Assembly: GCA_001664505.1 (NCBI GenBank)
Contig: CP011806.1
Coordinates: 3,117,508 to 3,181,507 of the forward strand
Direction: 5' to 3'
DNA: 64,000 nucleotides
Source of the DNA: Acidobacteria bacterium Mor1
Lineage (GTDB): Bacteria; Acidobacteriota; Polarisedimenticolia; Polarisedimenticolales; Polarisedimenticolaceae
Part shown: in pieces, positions 34,454 through 43,601 of the stretch
Layout of the letters: every line of letters starts with the position of its first letter
How positions within the stretch are numbered: the stretch's first letter is position 1
Position numbers and translations under genes: made by a program
Notes under the pieces: model-generated
Told to the model about the DNA's origin: nothing
Seen by the model: only the letters and a program-made list of their open reading frames with translations
Databases searched by the model: none

Positions 34454-37201
34454 ATGCGCACACTGACCGGACTCCTGGTTCTGATTCTGGCGTTCTCCGC
34501 CGGATGGGCCTGCCCCGACGACTACGACCAGGACGGCGTCTGCGACGATCTGGATTGCAGCCCCACCGATCCCTCGACCTGGCCCGGCGCGCCCGAGATC
34601 AACGACGGCCGGGACAACCAGTGCCCCGGAGACCCCGGCTACGGACTGCGCGACGAGGTGGCGGGGGTGTTCAGCTTTCCCGCGCCTGCGGGATCGGGCG
34701 CCCGCGCCGAAATCTGCTGGCCCCATCAGGCGGGAGCGACCTCCTACGTGGTCGCTCAATCGGCGTCTCCGCAACTCGATCCCGAGGACTCGACCTGCAA
34801 CCGCATCGGCGTCACCGTTACCCTGCCGGAACCGGCGGCGGGCTCTCCGATCTGTATCCCTCAGAGCGATCCGCCGGCCGGTTTGCTGACCAGTTTCGTC
34901 GTGCTGGCCGAGGCGCCGTTCCTCGGTGAGCTACGTCCCGACGGGAACGGCACTCCGCGCATCGCCTGCTGGGGCAACGTGGTTCGAAACGGCGACTTCG
35001 AGAGCGGCGCATGCGACGGCGACAGTGTGCGGCTCGGGCAGGGCTCCAGCCTCCCCGCCGATCCGGACAACCTGCAGGCTCCGCTGTGGCAGGTCGCTCC
35101 GGTCGATGTCGATCATCTCTGCCGCGACGGAAGCGCCGACGCGGCCTCCGGCCGCAGCAGTGTCGACCTCAACGGCAGCAGCGCCGGCGGACTGCGCCAG
35201 ACCGTCCCGACCCGACCGGGTGCCGAATACACCGTCCGTTTCCGCATGGGCGGCGATCCGGGCAGCGGACCGGCGACCCGCGAGCTGAGTCTCAACGTCG
35301 GCGGCACTTCCCAGAACTACTCCTTCGACGCCTCGTCGATCGGCACCCGCCTCGACGCTGGCGAGTGGGACACCCACGAACTGACGTTTACCGCCGCCGC
35401 CGATCAGACGACGATCCGATTCGACAGCACGACTCCACAGGGAGGTTCCGGTCCGCTGATCGACTCGGTGTCGGTCATCCTCGAAGCCACCTGCTTCGAC
35501 GGCGTACAGAACGGAAACGAGAGCGAGGTGGATTGCGGCGGGTGGTGCCCCCCGTGCTCCGCTGGCGGCAGGTGCGGCATCGCTTCGGATTGCGGGAGCA
35601 GCGTCTGCACCGCCGGGATCTGTCGCGAACCGAGCTGCTTCGACGGGGTGAGGAACGGCAGCGAGACCTTCGTCGACTGCGGCGGCACCTGCAAGAAGTG
35701 CCACGACGAAGCGTGCTTCGTCGGCGAGAATTGCGCCAGCGCCCTTTGCAGCGGAGGCTTCTGCCGGCCGTCGAGTTGCTACGACAGTGTTCAGAACGGC
35801 GACGAGACCGGAATCGATTGCGGCGGCTCCTGTGGTCTCTGCTACGGCGAATTCTGCTCCGACCCGGTCGACTGCAACAGCGGAACCTGCGCCGGAAGCA
35901 TCTGCGTCGGCGCGTCCTGCTACGACGGCATCAAGAACGGCGACGAGACCGGCCCCGACTGCGGCGGCCCTTGCGGCGCCTGCCCAGAGAGAAGCGCCTG
36001 CACCACCGACGGCGATTGCATCAGCGGCGTCTGCCGTGCGTCGATCTGCCGGGGGGATACATGCCGGGACGGCATCTGGAACGGCAGCGAAGAAGGCGTC
36101 GACTGCGGCGGTCCGTGCGGCCGGTGCGCCGATTGGGAGTGCTACGACGACTCCGACTGCGAGAGCAACATCTGCCGGTTCGGCGTCTGCCAGCCGGTCA
36201 GCTGTGCCGACGGGATCCGCAACGGCTACGAGGCCGGCGTCGATTGCGGGGGCCCCTGCCTGACCTGCCCGTCGGGACAGACCTGCGGAGACGACGGCGA
36301 CTGCGACAGCGGCTTCTGCCTGGCGGGCGTCTGCCGCGACCCGGATTGCGCCGACGGCGCGCAGAACGGATCCGAAACCGGCATCGACTGCGGCGGCGAT
36401 TGCGGCTGGTGCGTGGCGACGGAGTGCCGCTGGCATGGCGACTGCGCCAGCGGCGTGTGCGTTGCCGGGTACTGCCGTGAGGCGAGCTGCGACGACGCGG
36501 TGCGCAACGGGTTCGAGACCGGCACCGACTGTGGCCCCGACTGCGGCGACTGCCCCGGCACCGCGTGCACCGACGGCGAGACCTGCGCCAGCGGAGTCTG
36601 CGCGGGTCAGTTGTGTGACCCTCCTTCTTGCGTCGACGGAATCTTCAACGGCTACGAGACCGGCGTCGATTGCGGCGGCCCCTGTCCACCCTGCGGCAGC
36701 GGGTGGAGCTGCAACGCCGACAGCGACTGTGAGGACGACCTCTGCAGCGGCGGCGTCTGTCGCGAGCCGAGTTGCGCCGACGGCATCCGCAACGGCTCGG
36801 AGCAGGGAGTCGACTGCGGAGGAGGTTGCGGTGCGTGCCCCGACTCCGGCTGCGGCACCGGCAGCGAGTGCGCCAGTGGCGTCTGCGACACCGGCTTCTG
36901 CCGGCCGGCCAGTTGCGACGACCGCCGACGGAACGGCTACGAGACCGGCATCGATTGCGGCGGCCCCACGTGCAAGAGCTGCCCCGGAGACTCGTGCGGC
37001 GTCGGCATCGATTGCGCCAGCGGCTCCTGCCCGGTCGACCGCTGCCACGAGGCCCGCTGCGATGACGGGTTGCGCAACGGCGAGGAGAGCGACGTCGATT
37101 GCGGCTGGTTCTGTCCCGGCTGCCCCGACGGCGCCGCCTGTTTCGTCGACGGCGACTGCGAGAGCGGCCGCTGCACGGGAGGCACATGCGTCGGCCAGTA
37201 A
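34454..37201 (+). CDS. secreted protein with MopE-like motif and twelve Cys-rich repeats
   Basis: 915 residues from ATG 34454 (GAGGGG six bases upstream). Signal peptide ends at SAGWA. Residues about 19-65 form a metal-binding-type motif (DQDGVCDDLDCSP, WPGAPEINDGRDNQCPGD) like MopE/thrombospondin loops. Residues about 175-345 look like a galactose-binding/carbohydrate-binding sandwich (NVVRNGDFESGACDG ... EYTVRFRMGGDPG). The rest is twelve tandem repeats of about 47 residues, each with ten Cys and the core C-x-DG-x2-NG-x-E-x3-DCGG-x-C-x2-C. Repeats of this kind occur in large secreted proteins of myxobacteria and related groups. Probable surface adhesin or binding protein; function not known. 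Confidence 0.8.
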   Translation: MRTLTGLLVLILAFSAGWACPDDYDQDGVCDDLDCSPTDPSTWPGAPEINDGRDNQCPGDPGYGLRDEVAGVFSFPAPAGSGARAEICWPHQAGATSYVVAQSASPQLDPEDSTCNRIGVTVTLPEPAAGSPICIPQSDPPAGLLTSFVVLAEAPFLGELRPDGNGTPRIACWGNVVRNGDFESGACDGDSVRLGQGSSLPADPDNLQAPLWQVAPVDVDHLCRDGSADAASGRSSVDLNGSSAGGLRQTVPTRPGAEYTVRFRMGGDPGSGPATRELSLNVGGTSQNYSFDASSIGTRLDAGEWDTHELTFTAAADQTTIRFDSTTPQGGSGPLIDSVSVILEATCFDGVQNGNESEVDCGGWCPPCSAGGRCGIASDCGSSVCTAGICREPSCFDGVRNGSETFVDCGGTCKKCHDEACFVGENCASALCSGGFCRPSSCYDSVQNGDETGIDCGGSCGLCYGEFCSDPVDCNSGTCAGSICVGASCYDGIKNGDETGPDCGGPCGACPERSACTTDGDCISGVCRASICRGDTCRDGIWNGSEEGVDCGGPCGRCADWECYDDSDCESNICRFGVCQPVSCADGIRNGYEAGVDCGGPCLTCPSGQTCGDDGDCDSGFCLAGVCRDPDCADGAQNGSETGIDCGGDCGWCVATECRWHGDCASGVCVAGYCREASCDDAVRNGFETGTDCGPDCGDCPGTACTDGETCASGVCAGQLCDPPSCVDGIFNGYETGVDCGGPCPPCGSGWSCNADSDCEDDLCSGGVCREPSCADGIRNGSEQGVDCGGGCGACPDSGCGTGSECASGVCDTGFCRPASCDDRRRNGYETGIDCGGPTCKSCPGDSCGVGIDCASGSCPVDRCHEARCDDGLRNGEESDVDCGWFCPGCPDGAACFVDGDCESGRCTGGTCVGQ
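35492..37198 (+). repeat. twelve tandem Cys-rich coding repeats, about 142 bp each
   Basis: Each unit runs from the Cys of [CY/CA/CD]DG to the Cys-x-x-[ST/D] before the next one. Unit lengths are 46-48 codons. Invariant positions: NG, Glu three residues later, DCGG (DCGP in unit 8, DCGW in unit 12), then paired Cys. Copies differ at synonymous and non-synonymous sites, so the array is old rather than recently amplified. Confidence 0.85.
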
Positions 37202-37214
37202 ACGGAGCGGGGCG

Positions 37215-37781
37215 ATGAGCGATGCCCACACTCTAATGAGGGAAGCGTGGGATCTACGGCGAGCCGCGCTGAACGCCGACCCCGCGGCAAGGCCCGCTCT
37301 GCTCGAACACGCCGCAAGGAAGCTGAAGGCCGCCGCCCGGGACTGCCGCGACCAGGGCCACGATGCCGACTACGCCCAGGCGATTCACCTGCTGGCCAAC
37401 GTCGAGACCGACCGGGGCGACACCGACCGCGCCCTCTCGCTGTGGGAAGAATCGGTCGGATTGTTGCGCCGCTGCGATGAACCGCTGCAACTGGCCCACA
37501 AGGTGCGGCACCTGGGCGACGCCCACCGCCGCGCCGGAAATCTGGACCAGGCTTCGCAGTGCCTGGCCGAAGCCCTGGAGCTCTACCGGACCCACGACGC
37601 CCCCGGCAGCCTGGATTTCGCCAACGCGGTCAGCCGCATGGCCGAGCTCGAGGGCGCCTCCGGCCGGACCGCCGAGGCTCTGGCGCTCTGGCAGGAAACA
37701 CGGGATCTCTACGCCGCCGCCGGGATCTCCGCCGGCGTGGAGCAGGCCGAGGAACAGATTCAAGCTCTTGAAGCTCGTTGA
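37215..37781 (+). CDS. small cytoplasmic TPR protein
   Basis: 188 residues, starting 13 bases after the repeat protein, with GGAG/GGGGC upstream. Three or four TPR helices pairs: DYAQAIHLLANVETDRGDTD, ALSLWEESVGLLRRCDEPLQ, AHKVRHLGDAHRRAGNLDQA, RTAEALALWQETRDLYAAAG. No signal or membrane segment. Probably co-transcribed with the upstream gene; partner unknown. A coding start further upstream is excluded because it would overlap the Cys-repeat frame. Confidence 0.72.
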   Translation: MSDAHTLMREAWDLRRAALNADPAARPALLEHAARKLKAAARDCRDQGHDADYAQAIHLLANVETDRGDTDRALSLWEESVGLLRRCDEPLQLAHKVRHLGDAHRRAGNLDQASQCLAEALELYRTHDAPGSLDFANAVSRMAELEGASGRTAEALALWQETRDLYAAAGISAGVEQAEEQIQALEAR

Positions 37782-37940
37782 CCCCGGAAGCCTTGCGGTT
37801 GCCGACCCGGACCCCGGCCCCGGCCACCCCCTGCCAGCGGCCGGTCACCCGACGAAACCACCCGGTGATCCCCACCGTAGGAAAGAGGGGGCGGCCATCC
37901 GCTACAGTGGTCGCACACCCCAATTGGAGGAAGAAACCGC

Positions 37941-38693
37941 ATGAAACGCACTATGACGTTCGTTCTGGCCATTCTGGCCCTGGTCGCCGCGCTGCCGGCT
38001 GCCGCCGAAACCACCCTGGATGAAATCATCGCCACCAACATCGAATCCAAGGGCGGACTCGATGCGATCAAGGCGATCAAGTCGATGCGCATCGAGGGGC
38101 GCATGCAGATGGGTCCGGGCATGGAAGCCCCGATCACGGTCGAGATGAAGCGCCCGGGTTCGATGCGGATCGAGTTCGTGATCCAGGGCATGACCGGAAT
38201 TCAGGCCTACGACGGAGAGACCGGCTGGCAGGTCATGCCGTTCACCGGTTCCACCGAGCCCGAGAAGATCACCGGTGAAGAGCTCGAGAACCTGGCGGAC
38301 CAGGCGGACTTCGACGGCCCGTTCGTCAACCACAAGGAACGCAGTGAAACCCTCGAGTACCTGGGTACCGAAGAGGTCGACGGAACTCCGGCTCACAAGA
38401 TCAAGGTGACCAAGGAGAACGGCACCGAAACGATCGTGTTCCTGGACACCGAGTACTGCCTCGAGATCAAGGCGGTGGCGAAGACCAATATGCAAGGCAT
38501 GGAAGTCGAGATGGCGACCGCCTTCGGCGACTACAAGGAAGTTGCCGGCGTGATGATGGCCCACTCGATGAACCAGAGCGTGGTCGGCGCCCAGGCGGGT
38601 CAGGCGATCACCTTCGAGAAGATCGAGGCCAACGTCGATCTGGCCGACGACCGCTTCGCCATGCCGGCCGCCGAGCCCGCGGCTACCGAGTAA
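37941..38693 (+). CDS. periplasmic LolA-like (outer-membrane lipoprotein-sorting type) protein
   Basis: 250 residues with GGAGGA before the ATG and a clean signal peptide (cleaved after LPAAAE). The mature part is a half-barrel-like succession of strands: MRIEGRMQMGPGMEAPITVE, GSMRIEFVIQGMTGIQAYDG, TPAHKIKVTKENGTETIVFL. This order and the initial helix (LDEIIATNIESKGGLDAIKA) match LolA/LolB-fold proteins annotated as lipoprotein-sorting in Acidobacteriota; whether it sorts lipoproteins is not shown. It lies four bases before the BNR-propeller gene and is presumably co-transcribed with it. Confidence 0.7.
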   Translation: MKRTMTFVLAILALVAALPAAAETTLDEIIATNIESKGGLDAIKAIKSMRIEGRMQMGPGMEAPITVEMKRPGSMRIEFVIQGMTGIQAYDGETGWQVMPFTGSTEPEKITGEELENLADQADFDGPFVNHKERSETLEYLGTEEVDGTPAHKIKVTKENGTETIVFLDTEYCLEIKAVAKTNMQGMEVEMATAFGDYKEVAGVMMAHSMNQSVVGAQAGQAITFEKIEANVDLADDRFAMPAAEPAATE

Positions 38694-38697
38694 GCCC

Positions 38698-41600
38698 ATG
38701 GCAGCACGGGGTGTTTTTCTGGCCGGCCTGGTGCTGGCGACGGCAGCGGTGTGCCCGCTTACGGGCATCGCCGCGGCCGAGATCGATTCCAACACATTCG
38801 GCGACATGCAGGCCCGCTCCATCGGCCCCGCCGTCATGGGCGGCCGCATCGCGGCGATGGATGCGGTCTGGATCGACGACCGGCTGCACGTCTACGTCGG
38901 CACGGCGACCGGCGGCATCTGGAAATCCGACGACGGCGCGACGACCTTCGAGCCGATCTTCGACGACCACACCATGTCGATCGGCGCGCTGACCATCGAC
39001 CCGAGCAACCCGGAGACGATCTGGGTCGGTACCGGCGAGGCCTGGCCCCGCAACAGCGTGTCGGTGGGCGAAGGGGTGTTCAAGTCGACCGACGGCGGCG
39101 AGAGCTGGAAGCAGGTCGGCCTGACCGACTCGGAGCGCATCGTCGAGATCCTCGTCCATCCCGAAGAATCGGACACGGTCTACGTCTGCGCCACCGGACA
39201 TCTGTGGGACGCCAACGAGGAGCGCGGGGTCTACAAGACCACCGACGGCGGCGAGAACTGGGAAGCGGTGCTGCAGGTCGATGCGGACACCGGCTGCGGC
39301 AACCTGGCGATGGATCCCCAGGAGCCGGACGTGCTCTACGCCGGTATGTGGCAGTTCCGCCGGGAGCCCTGGTTCTTCACCTCCGGCGGCCCGGGGAGCG
39401 GGCTCTACCGCACCACCGATGGCGGCGAGAACTGGGAGCGGGTGACCGAAGGATTGCCCGAAGGTGAACTGGGGCGCATTGCCGTGGCCCCGGCTCCCTC
39501 ACGCCCGAGCGTGGTCTACGCCACCGTCGAGGCCGAGGACACCGGCTTCTTCCGCTCGGAAGATCTGGGCAAGACCTGGACCCGCAAGGCCCAGTCGGCG
39601 GCGGTCGAGGGGCGCCCCTTCTACTTCTCGCTGATCGTGGTCGACCCGGTCGACCACAACCGGGTCTACAAGCCGGGCACCACCACGGCGCTGACCACCG
39701 ACGGGGGTGAGAACTTCAGCACCATCGCCGGCAGCACCCACTCCGACCACCACGCGCTGTGGATCGATCCGCGCAATGTCGAGCACCTGCTGCTCGGTAC
39801 CGACGGCGGGCTGTACGAGTCTCACAATCGCGGCCGGTCCTGGACCTTCCGCAACTCGTTGCCGGTCTCCCAGTTCTACCAGGTCAGCTTCGACATGGAG
39901 CGTCCGTACAACGTCTACGGCGGCCTGCAGGACAACGGTACCTGGTGGGGCCCCTCCAGCGCCCTGACCCCGGTGATGAACAAGCACTGGGACAACATCG
40001 GCCAGGGGGACGGCTTCCACGCCTACGTCGACAAGAAAGACAACGACATCGTCTACCTGGAGTGGCAGGGCGGGCGCGCCCAGCGGGTGCGCAAGAGCAA
40101 CGGCGAGACCAAGGACATCCAGCCGTTGGAGGCCAAGGGTGAACCGAAGTACCGCTTCAACTGGAACGCCGCGATGCACGTCAGCCCCAACCGGGACGAC
40201 ACCCTCTACATCGGGGCCCAGTTCCTGTTCCGCTCGCGCGACCAGGGGGATTCCTGGGAACGGATCTCGCCGGATCTGACCACCGACGACCCCGAGAAAC
40301 AGCGGCAGGGAGAGTCCGGCGGTTTGACCATCGACAACTCCACCGCCGAGAACCACTGCTCGATCTATCGCATTGCCGAACAGCCCGGCAACGAGAACAC
40401 CATCTGGGTCGGCACCGATGACGGCAACCTCCAGCTGACCCGGGACGGCGGCCGCAACTGGACCGATCTCACGTCCAACATCCCGGACCTGCCGGCCAAC
40501 ACCTGGGTCACCGGCATCGATCCCTCACCCCACACCCCGGGCACCGCCTTCGCCGTATTCGACGGCCACCGCACCGGGGACATGACTACCTACGTCTACC
40601 GCACCGACGACTGGGGCAAGAGCTGGACGTCGCTGGTCAAGGAGCCGATCGAAGGCTACGCCCTGGCGATTCGCCAGGACCTGGTCAACCCGAAGCTGCT
40701 GTTCCTGGGAACCGAGTTCGGTCTCTATGTGTCTGTTGACGGAGGCGGGGCTTGGGCTCGCTTCAAGGGCAACGTCCCCCGGGTCGGCATTCGCGAGATC
40801 CAGATTCACCCGCGAGAGCACGACCTGATCCTGGGGACCCACGGCCGCGGGATCCTGATCGTCGATGACCTGACGCCGCTACGCAACCTGACCGCCGAGA
40901 CCCTGGATGCCAAGGGAGCGCTGCTGCCCTCGCGGGTCGCGTTCATGACCTCCCCTTCTTCCAGTCAGACCTTCAACGGGGACAACGAGTTCGTCGGCAG
41001 CACGGCGCCGGGCGGGGCGACCATCGCCTACTACCTGAAGAAGCGTCACATGTTCGGCGACCTCAAGATCGAGATCTACGATCCCGAGGGCAACTGGATC
41101 ACCACCCTGCCGACCACCAAGCGCCGGGGGCTCAACCGGGTCTCCTGGTCGATGCGCGGCCGGGCGCCCAAGATCCCGCCTTCGGCCAGCCTCGTCCCGC
41201 AGTTCTTCTCGTTCCTCGGCCCGCAGGTTCCTGCGGGGACCTACAAGGTCAAGCTGATCCGGGGTAAGGAGAGTTACGAGATGCCGCTTCGGGTGGAACC
41301 CCACCCGGACCTGGGCCACAGCGCGGAGGATCTGGCGGCCCAGGACAAGGCCGCGGCACGGCTCTACGCGTTGGTGGAACGGCTGACCTTCCTGGTCGAC
41401 CGCCTGATCGACATTCGTGATCAGGCCCAGACCCACCGGGACGGACTCGGCGAAAAGGACAAACTCGGCGGGCGGCTCGACGATCTGATCGAGGCCCTCG
41501 AGAAAGAACGCGCCGGCCTGGTGGCCACTCGCAAGGGCGGATTCATCGCCGGCGAGGAGCAGCTCCGCGAGAAGCTGACCTCGCTGTACGGCAGCGTCAA

Positions 41601-41799
41601 CGGCTTCGAGGGCAAACCCTCGAAGTCCCACCTGGACTACGCCGACGTGCTCGAGTCGGAGGTCGCTGCCGCCGAGACCCGCTTCGCCGGCCTGCTCGGC
41701 GACCGCCTACCGGCGATCAACGGCCAGCTCGAGCGCAAGAAGCTCCAGGCGCTGGCTGAGAAAAGCCGCGAGGACTGGGAAGCAGAACAACGCCGCTAA
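38698..41799 (+). CDS. exported VPS10/BNR-type ten-bladed propeller protein
   Basis: 1033 residues with signal peptide. Repeated BNR/Asp-box motifs (S-x-D-x-G-x-x-W/F): KSDDGATTF, KSTDGGESW, KTTDGGENW, RTTDGGENW, RSEDLGKTW, ESHNRGRSW, RSRDQGDSW, LTRDGGRNW, RTDDWGKSW, which together point to a large sortilin/xyloglucanase-like propeller (residues about 40-720). The last 300 residues hold a beta domain (LKIEIYDPEGNWITTLP) and a helical tail (ALVERLTFLVDRLIDIRDQAQ). Labelled glycosyl hydrolase in many genomes, but no catalytic residues can be pointed out; a protein- or glycan-binding role is as likely. Follows the LolA-like gene by four bases. Confidence 0.85.
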   Translation: MAARGVFLAGLVLATAAVCPLTGIAAAEIDSNTFGDMQARSIGPAVMGGRIAAMDAVWIDDRLHVYVGTATGGIWKSDDGATTFEPIFDDHTMSIGALTIDPSNPETIWVGTGEAWPRNSVSVGEGVFKSTDGGESWKQVGLTDSERIVEILVHPEESDTVYVCATGHLWDANEERGVYKTTDGGENWEAVLQVDADTGCGNLAMDPQEPDVLYAGMWQFRREPWFFTSGGPGSGLYRTTDGGENWERVTEGLPEGELGRIAVAPAPSRPSVVYATVEAEDTGFFRSEDLGKTWTRKAQSAAVEGRPFYFSLIVVDPVDHNRVYKPGTTTALTTDGGENFSTIAGSTHSDHHALWIDPRNVEHLLLGTDGGLYESHNRGRSWTFRNSLPVSQFYQVSFDMERPYNVYGGLQDNGTWWGPSSALTPVMNKHWDNIGQGDGFHAYVDKKDNDIVYLEWQGGRAQRVRKSNGETKDIQPLEAKGEPKYRFNWNAAMHVSPNRDDTLYIGAQFLFRSRDQGDSWERISPDLTTDDPEKQRQGESGGLTIDNSTAENHCSIYRIAEQPGNENTIWVGTDDGNLQLTRDGGRNWTDLTSNIPDLPANTWVTGIDPSPHTPGTAFAVFDGHRTGDMTTYVYRTDDWGKSWTSLVKEPIEGYALAIRQDLVNPKLLFLGTEFGLYVSVDGGGAWARFKGNVPRVGIREIQIHPREHDLILGTHGRGILIVDDLTPLRNLTAETLDAKGALLPSRVAFMTSPSSSQTFNGDNEFVGSTAPGGATIAYYLKKRHMFGDLKIEIYDPEGNWITTLPTTKRRGLNRVSWSMRGRAPKIPPSASLVPQFFSFLGPQVPAGTYKVKLIRGKESYEMPLRVEPHPDLGHSAEDLAAQDKAAARLYALVERLTFLVDRLIDIRDQAQTHRDGLGEKDKLGGRLDDLIEALEKERAGLVATRKGGFIAGEEQLREKLTSLYGSVNGFEGKPSKSHLDYADVLESEVAAAETRFAGLLGDRLPAINGQLERKKLQALAEKSREDWEAEQRR

Positions 41800-41804
41800 T
41801 CCAT

Positions 41805-41833
41805 AGGGCCCGGGCCATTGCGGTCCGGGCCCT
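41805..41833 (+). terminator. terminator after the BNR gene
   Basis: 9-bp stem AGGGCCCGG/CCGGGCCCT, 11-base loop, followed by CTTGT, five bases past the stop. Confidence 0.6.
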
Positions 41834-41861
41834 CTTGTCACTCTCCGTTCGGGTTCAGCCC

Positions 41862-42180
41862 ATGGTCGATTGGCCGAGAATCGCAGCGACGGTCGCGCCT
41901 CACGCGGAAAGTTTCGACACCTTCTTCCGGCGTCCCGGCTCGCGAAAGTGGGTTCCCACGTCACTTTTCGACATCGCCGCGAACCGCTTCGAGGGGCCGA
42001 TCGCTCACGTGATACTCACGATCTCGGCAGATGTGCCCCCCCCGCGAGAAGGAGGCTTCGACGCTGGCGCTCAAGGGCCGCCTTCCGGCACTCGAGGGGA
42101 TCGACGCACTCCAGTTCGTGAACCGCACCCTCGACTATCCGATCGGAGACTATCTACGGCTCTCGCCGCGCACCGAGTAG
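41862..42180 (+). pseudogene. short gene interrupted by a frame shift at a C8 run
   Basis: ATG 41862 opens MVDWPRIAATVAPHAESFDT and stays protein-like to SADVPP. At eight consecutive C (42036-42043) the reading frame loses sense; removing one C restores a frame that continues EKEASTLALKGRLPALEG, LDYPIGDYLRLSPRTE and stops at TAG 42178-42180, a 105-residue product. In the unshifted frame the tail is Arg/Gly-rich and ends at 42236. Either a real frame-shift mutation, a phase-variable C tract, or a sequencing error. Family not recognised. The 157 bases up to the next gene show only a ribosome site (GAGAGG). Confidence 0.5.
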
Positions 42181-42337
42181 CCCGCGGCGCTCGCTCCGGT
42201 TGCGCGGTCGAGGTGCTTTCTGCGCATGACTCCTAGAACGGCGACTCGCAGGTGGATGTCCCCTGCGCTGCCCTGACGCCGTACATTGAAGCCAACCGCC
42301 GGGCCCAGCGCCCGCCAGGACGGTCCGAGAGGTGCTC

Positions 42338-43519
42338 ATGCGCGCGAGATTGATCGAAACCACCGCTTTTTTTCTGCTGGCCGGACTGTTCCTGGCCCCG
42401 GCCGCCCATGCGATCGACGTGGATCTGGTCGCCATCACCGCCGGTGCCAACCGGGATGACGGCGTGCTGGTCGACTACTTCCTCAGCTTCAGCCTGGAGG
42501 GGACCGATCTGGCCGATGTGCGGGTGTTCAAGCCGGGCAATCCGCCGACCCCCGTCTGCTTCCTGGTCGACGAAGGGGACGGAGCCTGGAATTGCGACCT
42601 GCCCGGCTTCAGCAGTCTGAACGACATCTGCGTCAACGTCGGCTTCGGCGACTTCCTGTTCGAACTGACCGCGACGGTCGGCAGCGACGATCTGTTGACG
42701 GTGTCTTTCGATCCGGGCTGCACCGATCCCTTCGCCGGCTTCCCGGCGATCACCGCGCCGACATCGGGGGGCACCGTCTCGACCGAACCGGGGCCCGCGG
42801 ATTTCTGCTGGACCTGCAGTACGCCGGGCGGATGCGGTTCCGGGGACACGGCGGCATCCCTGTTCAATGACGACAGCGATCTGGCGGTGGAGTTGTTGCG
42901 AGGGGTAGCGCTCCCCGCCTGCTGGGATCCGGGCGTCTGCCTGCCGCCGGGCCCGGACAATGAGTTCGAGGTCTCGGCCCTCGAGGTCTACGCCGACTTC
43001 GAGACCCGCTTCACCGACCTGGGTGACGACCTGATCTACCTCTCGGCCTACGAGAGTCAGAACCACACGCCGTTCACCGTCGGCGGCGCGGTTCCGACGG
43101 GCCCGCCGGCGGTACCCGCCGGCACCGGCTCCTCCCAGGCAGCGCAGGTGGCCAAGCTCGACGTCAACGGCAACACCCTCGAGCTCGTCTGGGATATCGA
43201 GAGCTGCTGCGGCGTCGGCGACCATCATCTGGTGCACGGCAGCGGCAGCGATCTTCCCGGATCGATCGGCGCTCCCTTCTCCATCGGTGGAAGCGTCTGC
43301 ACCCTCGGCCCCGGGGAGAGCTTCACCTGGAGCAGTGTACCCACGCCGGCGCCGGGTGAGTTCCTCTGGTGGGTCATCCTGGGGAACAACGGCGCGAGCA
43401 CCGAGGGCTCCTGGGGCGAGGACAGCGCCGGCAACGAGCGCCTGGGACCGGGACTCGGCGGAGTCTCGGGCACCTGTGGGATGAACGTGCGGGACGCCGG
43501 CAACGCCTGCGGCCGCTGA
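42338..43519 (+). CDS. exported protein of unknown function
   Basis: 393 residues from ATG 42338 with GAGAGG five bases upstream. Signal peptide MRARLIETTAFFLLAGLFL ends near APAAHA. The mature protein is acidic and beta-rich with several Cys (PVCFLVDE, WNCDLPG, FCWTCSTPGGCGSGD, ESCCGVGDHH, GTCGMNV). A C-terminal sandwich-like part (FTWSSVPTPAPGEFLWWVIL) ends at CGR. No lipobox, sortase or PEP-CTERM tail. Function unknown; style is that of the other extracellular proteins of the region. Confidence 0.62.
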   Translation: MRARLIETTAFFLLAGLFLAPAAHAIDVDLVAITAGANRDDGVLVDYFLSFSLEGTDLADVRVFKPGNPPTPVCFLVDEGDGAWNCDLPGFSSLNDICVNVGFGDFLFELTATVGSDDLLTVSFDPGCTDPFAGFPAITAPTSGGTVSTEPGPADFCWTCSTPGGCGSGDTAASLFNDDSDLAVELLRGVALPACWDPGVCLPPGPDNEFEVSALEVYADFETRFTDLGDDLIYLSAYESQNHTPFTVGGAVPTGPPAVPAGTGSSQAAQVAKLDVNGNTLELVWDIESCCGVGDHHLVHGSGSDLPGSIGAPFSIGGSVCTLGPGESFTWSSVPTPAPGEFLWWVILGNNGASTEGSWGEDSAGNERLGPGLGGVSGTCGMNVRDAGNACGR

Positions 43520-43541
43520 CCGGACCAGCTATTCCCCTACC

Positions 43542-43570
43542 GCCCCGACCGCCGACTCGACGGTCGGGGC
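43542..43570. terminator. bidirectional hairpin between convergent genes
   Basis: Perfect 10-bp stem GCCCCGACCG/CGGTCGGGGC with a 9-base loop in the 82-base gap between the exported-protein gene and the porin gene. Confidence 0.6.
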
Positions 43571-43601
43571 CGGCAGGGACTCTCATGCCTGCCTGGTCTG
43601 A

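Noticed and set aside
35492-37198. Regular repeats considered as a CRISPR array
   Set aside because: The repeats are in-frame, diverged 142-bp protein units with no identical repeat/unique spacer pattern.
38698-41799. Sialidase or glycosyl hydrolase
   Set aside because: Asp-box motifs show the propeller fold, but no catalytic Arg triad, Tyr/Glu pair or equivalent could be identified.
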